This document shows positions 20,093 through 22,576 of a stretch of 22,576 nt of DNA, piece after piece; position 1 is the first letter of the stretch; each line of letters opens with the position of its first letter. A program made the position numbers and the translations under genes. The notes under the pieces were generated by a model. That model had not been told where the DNA came from, ran no database searches, and saw nothing but the letters and a program-made list of their open reading frames with translations. Origin of the DNA: a virus; IMG/VR virus record IMGVR_UViG_3300043410_000631, positions 1 through 22,576 of that record; one strand, given 5' to 3'.

Positions 20093-20100
20093 TATTTATC
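20093..20100 (-). promoter_or_regulatory. T4-type late promoter variant (GATAAATA)
   Basis: GATAAATA on the minus strand lies about 43 nt upstream of the 73-aa gene, immediately after the stop of the 823+ aa gene. It is identical to the octamer at 12552-12559 and differs from the T4 late consensus only in its first base. Confidence 0.5.
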
Positions 20101-22576
20101 TTAGTTCCAGAATTGAATCGGCTCTTTCTTTGGAGCCGCGGGGTCGAAAATTCCTCTCTCTCCTTTGGCTGAATTTCCAGTCTTTAACTTTAAAATTAGT
20201 CCATTATTTGCAACAAAGAAGACCTGATTTTTATAATCCTTCAATTTTAGTGGGTTTAGGAACGTTATCTCTATTGGATTAGAAATTGTTCTCAGAACCA
20301 TTAACTGTTTTTCTAAATTACCGCTGTTAAGAGTTTCTCTAACAGCTCTAATTCTCCATTGATCTCGTTCAAGGCTGCTGATCTTAATATTATAAGGACT
20401 TTCATCACTTAGGCTGCTGCCCCAAACAGTATTGAGCTGTCCGTATTTGTAGCCTCCCGCAATATTGGCATAATATAACATTTCCCTAGGGGTCGTAGGG
20501 GCCACATTAGTTGTTACATACTTAGACTCAATTAATTCATTCAAATTGTCAGTTGAAATAATTGCCCTATCGGGCTCAAATACTTTACCTTGTTCTATAG
20601 ACAGATTATATCTAAAACCAGGAGCAAGTTTAAAAAATTGTAATCTTGCCTTTGGACTGTTAGGCAGGTAAACACTGCTATATGTTGATTGATCTTCCCA
20701 TAACTCAATTCGAGATGTAGGAGAGATAACAATTTTATCAGCTATAACTTTAACGGCTGCTGATAATTTACCGATCGGGTAACTAATTCCATCTGCTCGA
20801 AGCACAGCAGATGCAGATAATTTCGATACACTCGGTGTCTCTGTGCCTGGTTTCAATCTCCAATCTGGAGAGAGTTTCAAGGCCGCTGGAGTAAAAAATA
20901 CCTGAGTTGAATCGCTAGGAGTTTTTAAACGTTCAAATGCACCAGTTTGAATTGAGATAGAATCAGACCTAGCAACAAATCCATTGTTTAATTTATCAAA
21001 GTTTATTCTAAGATTAATATCTTTTACAACAAATCCTTGATATAAAAAATTGCTAGACGGCGTATCGAATAGTTCGGTTGTTATTGAAGGAACTGTAAAT
21101 TTATCCACTAATCCACTTTGAATTAGATTGCGATCTGTTGAAAGACGTTGTAAAGGATTTTCTACCCGCGATGTTACAATAGATGAAAGATCTGCAACTA
21201 TTTTAGCAATCGAATTAGCTTTATATACTGATAATATTGTTTTATCACCTTTAACTATTGATACTGGTTTTTCTAAAACTCCTTGCGGCAACAATATATC
21301 ACCATCTGTTAGCCTTGCTAAAGACTTTTCTAAAGTATTTGATACAGGAGAATCGAATATTTTTGTATCTTTGGATTTAATCTTTAATATATCAATGTAG
21401 TTACTCTTAGAAACATCTGATGCATCGGCTTTAACAACAAACCCGTCATACAATACCGAAAGATTTATTTTTGTTGTTTCTGCTTTAACAACGAGTCCGC
21501 CTTTTAATGAATCAAACGTCGGAGTAAAGAATATCTGTACTGTAGAAGTATTAAATTTGGCATTATTAACAAACGAAATACGATTTATATCTGATCTAGC
21601 TGTTGGTAAGAGTTTCGTGGCTGAACTTAATTTATCAACTGACAGCGTAATCTTATCAGAGATTAATGCAGAAACAGGTTTATTTAATGTATTGGCTGCT
21701 AATGTTGCATAGTCTGTAGCAACTGTTGATCCTTGTTCTAAAGTTCTATTATATCGATACCCGGGTGCAAGATTGAAATAATAAAAACGTTCGCCGGCAG
21801 TAACTGGACGAGTAGTGGTCCAAACAGATGTAGATGTCTGTGAATAGTATGTTTCTACTCTTGCTAGATTGCTGACATCTAAAGAATTTTTTATAACCTG
21901 TGCTGACCTTAACTTTCCTATTGCTACATTTGAATTATCTGCTCTAATTGCCAGTAGCTGTTTATTCAAGTATGAGGCTGCAAAAATTAAATTAGTATCC
22001 TTTAATTTAGCCGATGAAAGAGTTTTTCCTGTTGTTAAAATGCTGTCGGCCGAAGATAGTGAGTATCCCCAAGGTGTATATTCTGTTCCTAAAAGCCCCG
22101 GCGCTATCGCAGAATAATATAACATCTCTCTCGGTGTTGTAGGAGCAACTTGTGTATTAACAAATGATTGAGCGTAGACAGTATTAACCGTTCGTTCGAT
22201 AATAGATCCAATAGCAGGTGCAGGCGTGCTGGCAGTTGTTGCTACTTTAATATAAGTCGAGCCGCCTTCAATTACTGTAGTAGTAAGAATACTACCAGTT
22301 TGCGTGTTTCTAATTCTAACTGTACTTCCAGTTAGGAACGGTGCGGCACCTGTCTCAGGGAATGAAAGCACTCTAACAGATAATGTAGATGTTGAATAAC
22401 CTATAGTGTCAGAATCGTTAATATACCAAAGGGCAGTTGAGTAAGATACTCCAGTTGTTTCACCTGTAATTACAGTTTGAAATTCGCCTATTAAATTAGA
22501 GTCAGAAAAAGTTTCTAATCTATCTGTAGTCGGTTGATAAGTAATACCTTGTATATCTCTGTCAATAAACAATGTG
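20101..22576 (-). CDS. Large repeat-containing virion protein (5' end cut by window edge), more than 820 aa
   Basis: The frame is open to the window edge; the first possible start inside is a TTG at 22572 without RBS, so the real start is probably outside. The product is Ser/Thr/Asn-rich and beta-like. Two module types occur twice: VAPTTPREMLYY (near 22100-22150 and again near 20460-20515) and LAPG(Y/F)RYN...EQG (near 21700-21790 and 20560-20640). The centre repeats (G/D)GFVVK-like and KLS(S/A)A-like units many times. I take it as a tail fibre or baseplate protein, by composition and neighbours; no known domain is identified. Confidence 0.8.
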   Translation of the reverse strand, partial: TLFIDRDIQGITYQPTTDRLETFSDSNLIGEFQTVITGETTGVSYSTALWYINDSDTIGYSTSTLSVRVLSFPETGAAPFLTGSTVRIRNTQTGSILTTTVIEGGSTYIKVATTASTPAPAIGSIIERTVNTVYAQSFVNTQVAPTTPREMLYYSAIAPGLLGTEYTPWGYSLSSADSILTTGKTLSSAKLKDTNLIFAASYLNKQLLAIRADNSNVAIGKLRSAQVIKNSLDVSNLARVETYYSQTSTSVWTTTRPVTAGERFYYFNLAPGYRYNRTLEQGSTVATDYATLAANTLNKPVSALISDKITLSVDKLSSATKLLPTARSDINRISFVNNAKFNTSTVQIFFTPTFDSLKGGLVVKAETTKINLSVLYDGFVVKADASDVSKSNYIDILKIKSKDTKIFDSPVSNTLEKSLARLTDGDILLPQGVLEKPVSIVKGDKTILSVYKANSIAKIVADLSSIVTSRVENPLQRLSTDRNLIQSGLVDKFTVPSITTELFDTPSSNFLYQGFVVKDINLRINFDKLNNGFVARSDSISIQTGAFERLKTPSDSTQVFFTPAALKLSPDWRLKPGTETPSVSKLSASAVLRADGISYPIGKLSAAVKVIADKIVISPTSRIELWEDQSTYSSVYLPNSPKARLQFFKLAPGFRYNLSIEQGKVFEPDRAIISTDNLNELIESKYVTTNVAPTTPREMLYYANIAGGYKYGQLNTVWGSSLSDESPYNIKISSLERDQWRIRAVRETLNSGNLEKQLMVLRTISNPIEITFLNPLKLKDYKNQVFFVANNGLILKLKTGNSAKGERGIFDPAAPKKEPIQFWN

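Noticed and set aside
1-22576. CRISPR array, insertion sequence, integrase or attachment site
   Set aside because: No regularly spaced repeats, transposase or integrase motifs, or paired att-like direct repeats were seen on either strand.

Overview
The window looks like part of the genome of a T4-like tailed phage of an aquatic bacterium. The evidence is: long head-to-tail runs of genes almost all on the minus strand; many overlapping stop/start codons; a class Ia ribonucleotide reductase pair with a glutaredoxin; large Ser/Thr/Gly-rich tail proteins; a set of small conserved proteins that I recognise from marine T4-like phages; and T4-type late promoters of the form NATAAATA. No host housekeeping block, rRNA or tRNA is visible. 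The host cannot be named. A heterotroph using acetate or fatty acids would fit the isocitrate lyase, but that is inference.

Layout, with minus-strand genes read from high to low coordinates. 22576-16442: two very large virion proteins (the first cut by the window edge) with a small gene between them, then a zinc metalloprotease. 16362-15407: an island of five very small plus-strand genes, closed by a bidirectional TTCG-loop terminator. 15240-10018: a small conserved gene with an extended -10 promoter, a single-gene unit with a consensus late promoter, strong RBS and its own terminator, then a run of structural or hypothetical genes including a coiled-coil membrane protein, a lysine-rich protein with two DxDxDG loops and a PD-(D/E)XK nuclease. 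9992-7799: a beta-helix tail spike and a conserved hypothetical. 7764-872: a metabolic and lysis/tail run consisting of nrdA, isocitrate lyase (aceA), a 27-residue Cys/His mini-protein, nrdB, two small genes, glutaredoxin, two conserved phage proteins and a PAAR-like/CHAP-like wall hydrolase. 824-1: cold-shock protein, a 48-residue protein and iscU (truncated), starting from a perfect sigma70 promoter.

Working together: NrdA, NrdB and glutaredoxin make and recycle deoxynucleotide synthesis capacity. AceA is embedded between nrdA and nrdB with a strong RBS, so it should be made at the same time and would divert isocitrate to glyoxylate and succinate. IscU would supply Fe-S assembly capacity. 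The main points of interest are this phage-borne glyoxylate-shunt enzyme inside the dNTP operon, the iscU gene, the plus-strand island of tiny genes with a long hairpin at one start codon, a 32-bp perfect palindrome, a probable leaderless nuclease mRNA, and two proteins whose N-termini resemble T4 capsid-targeting sequences.
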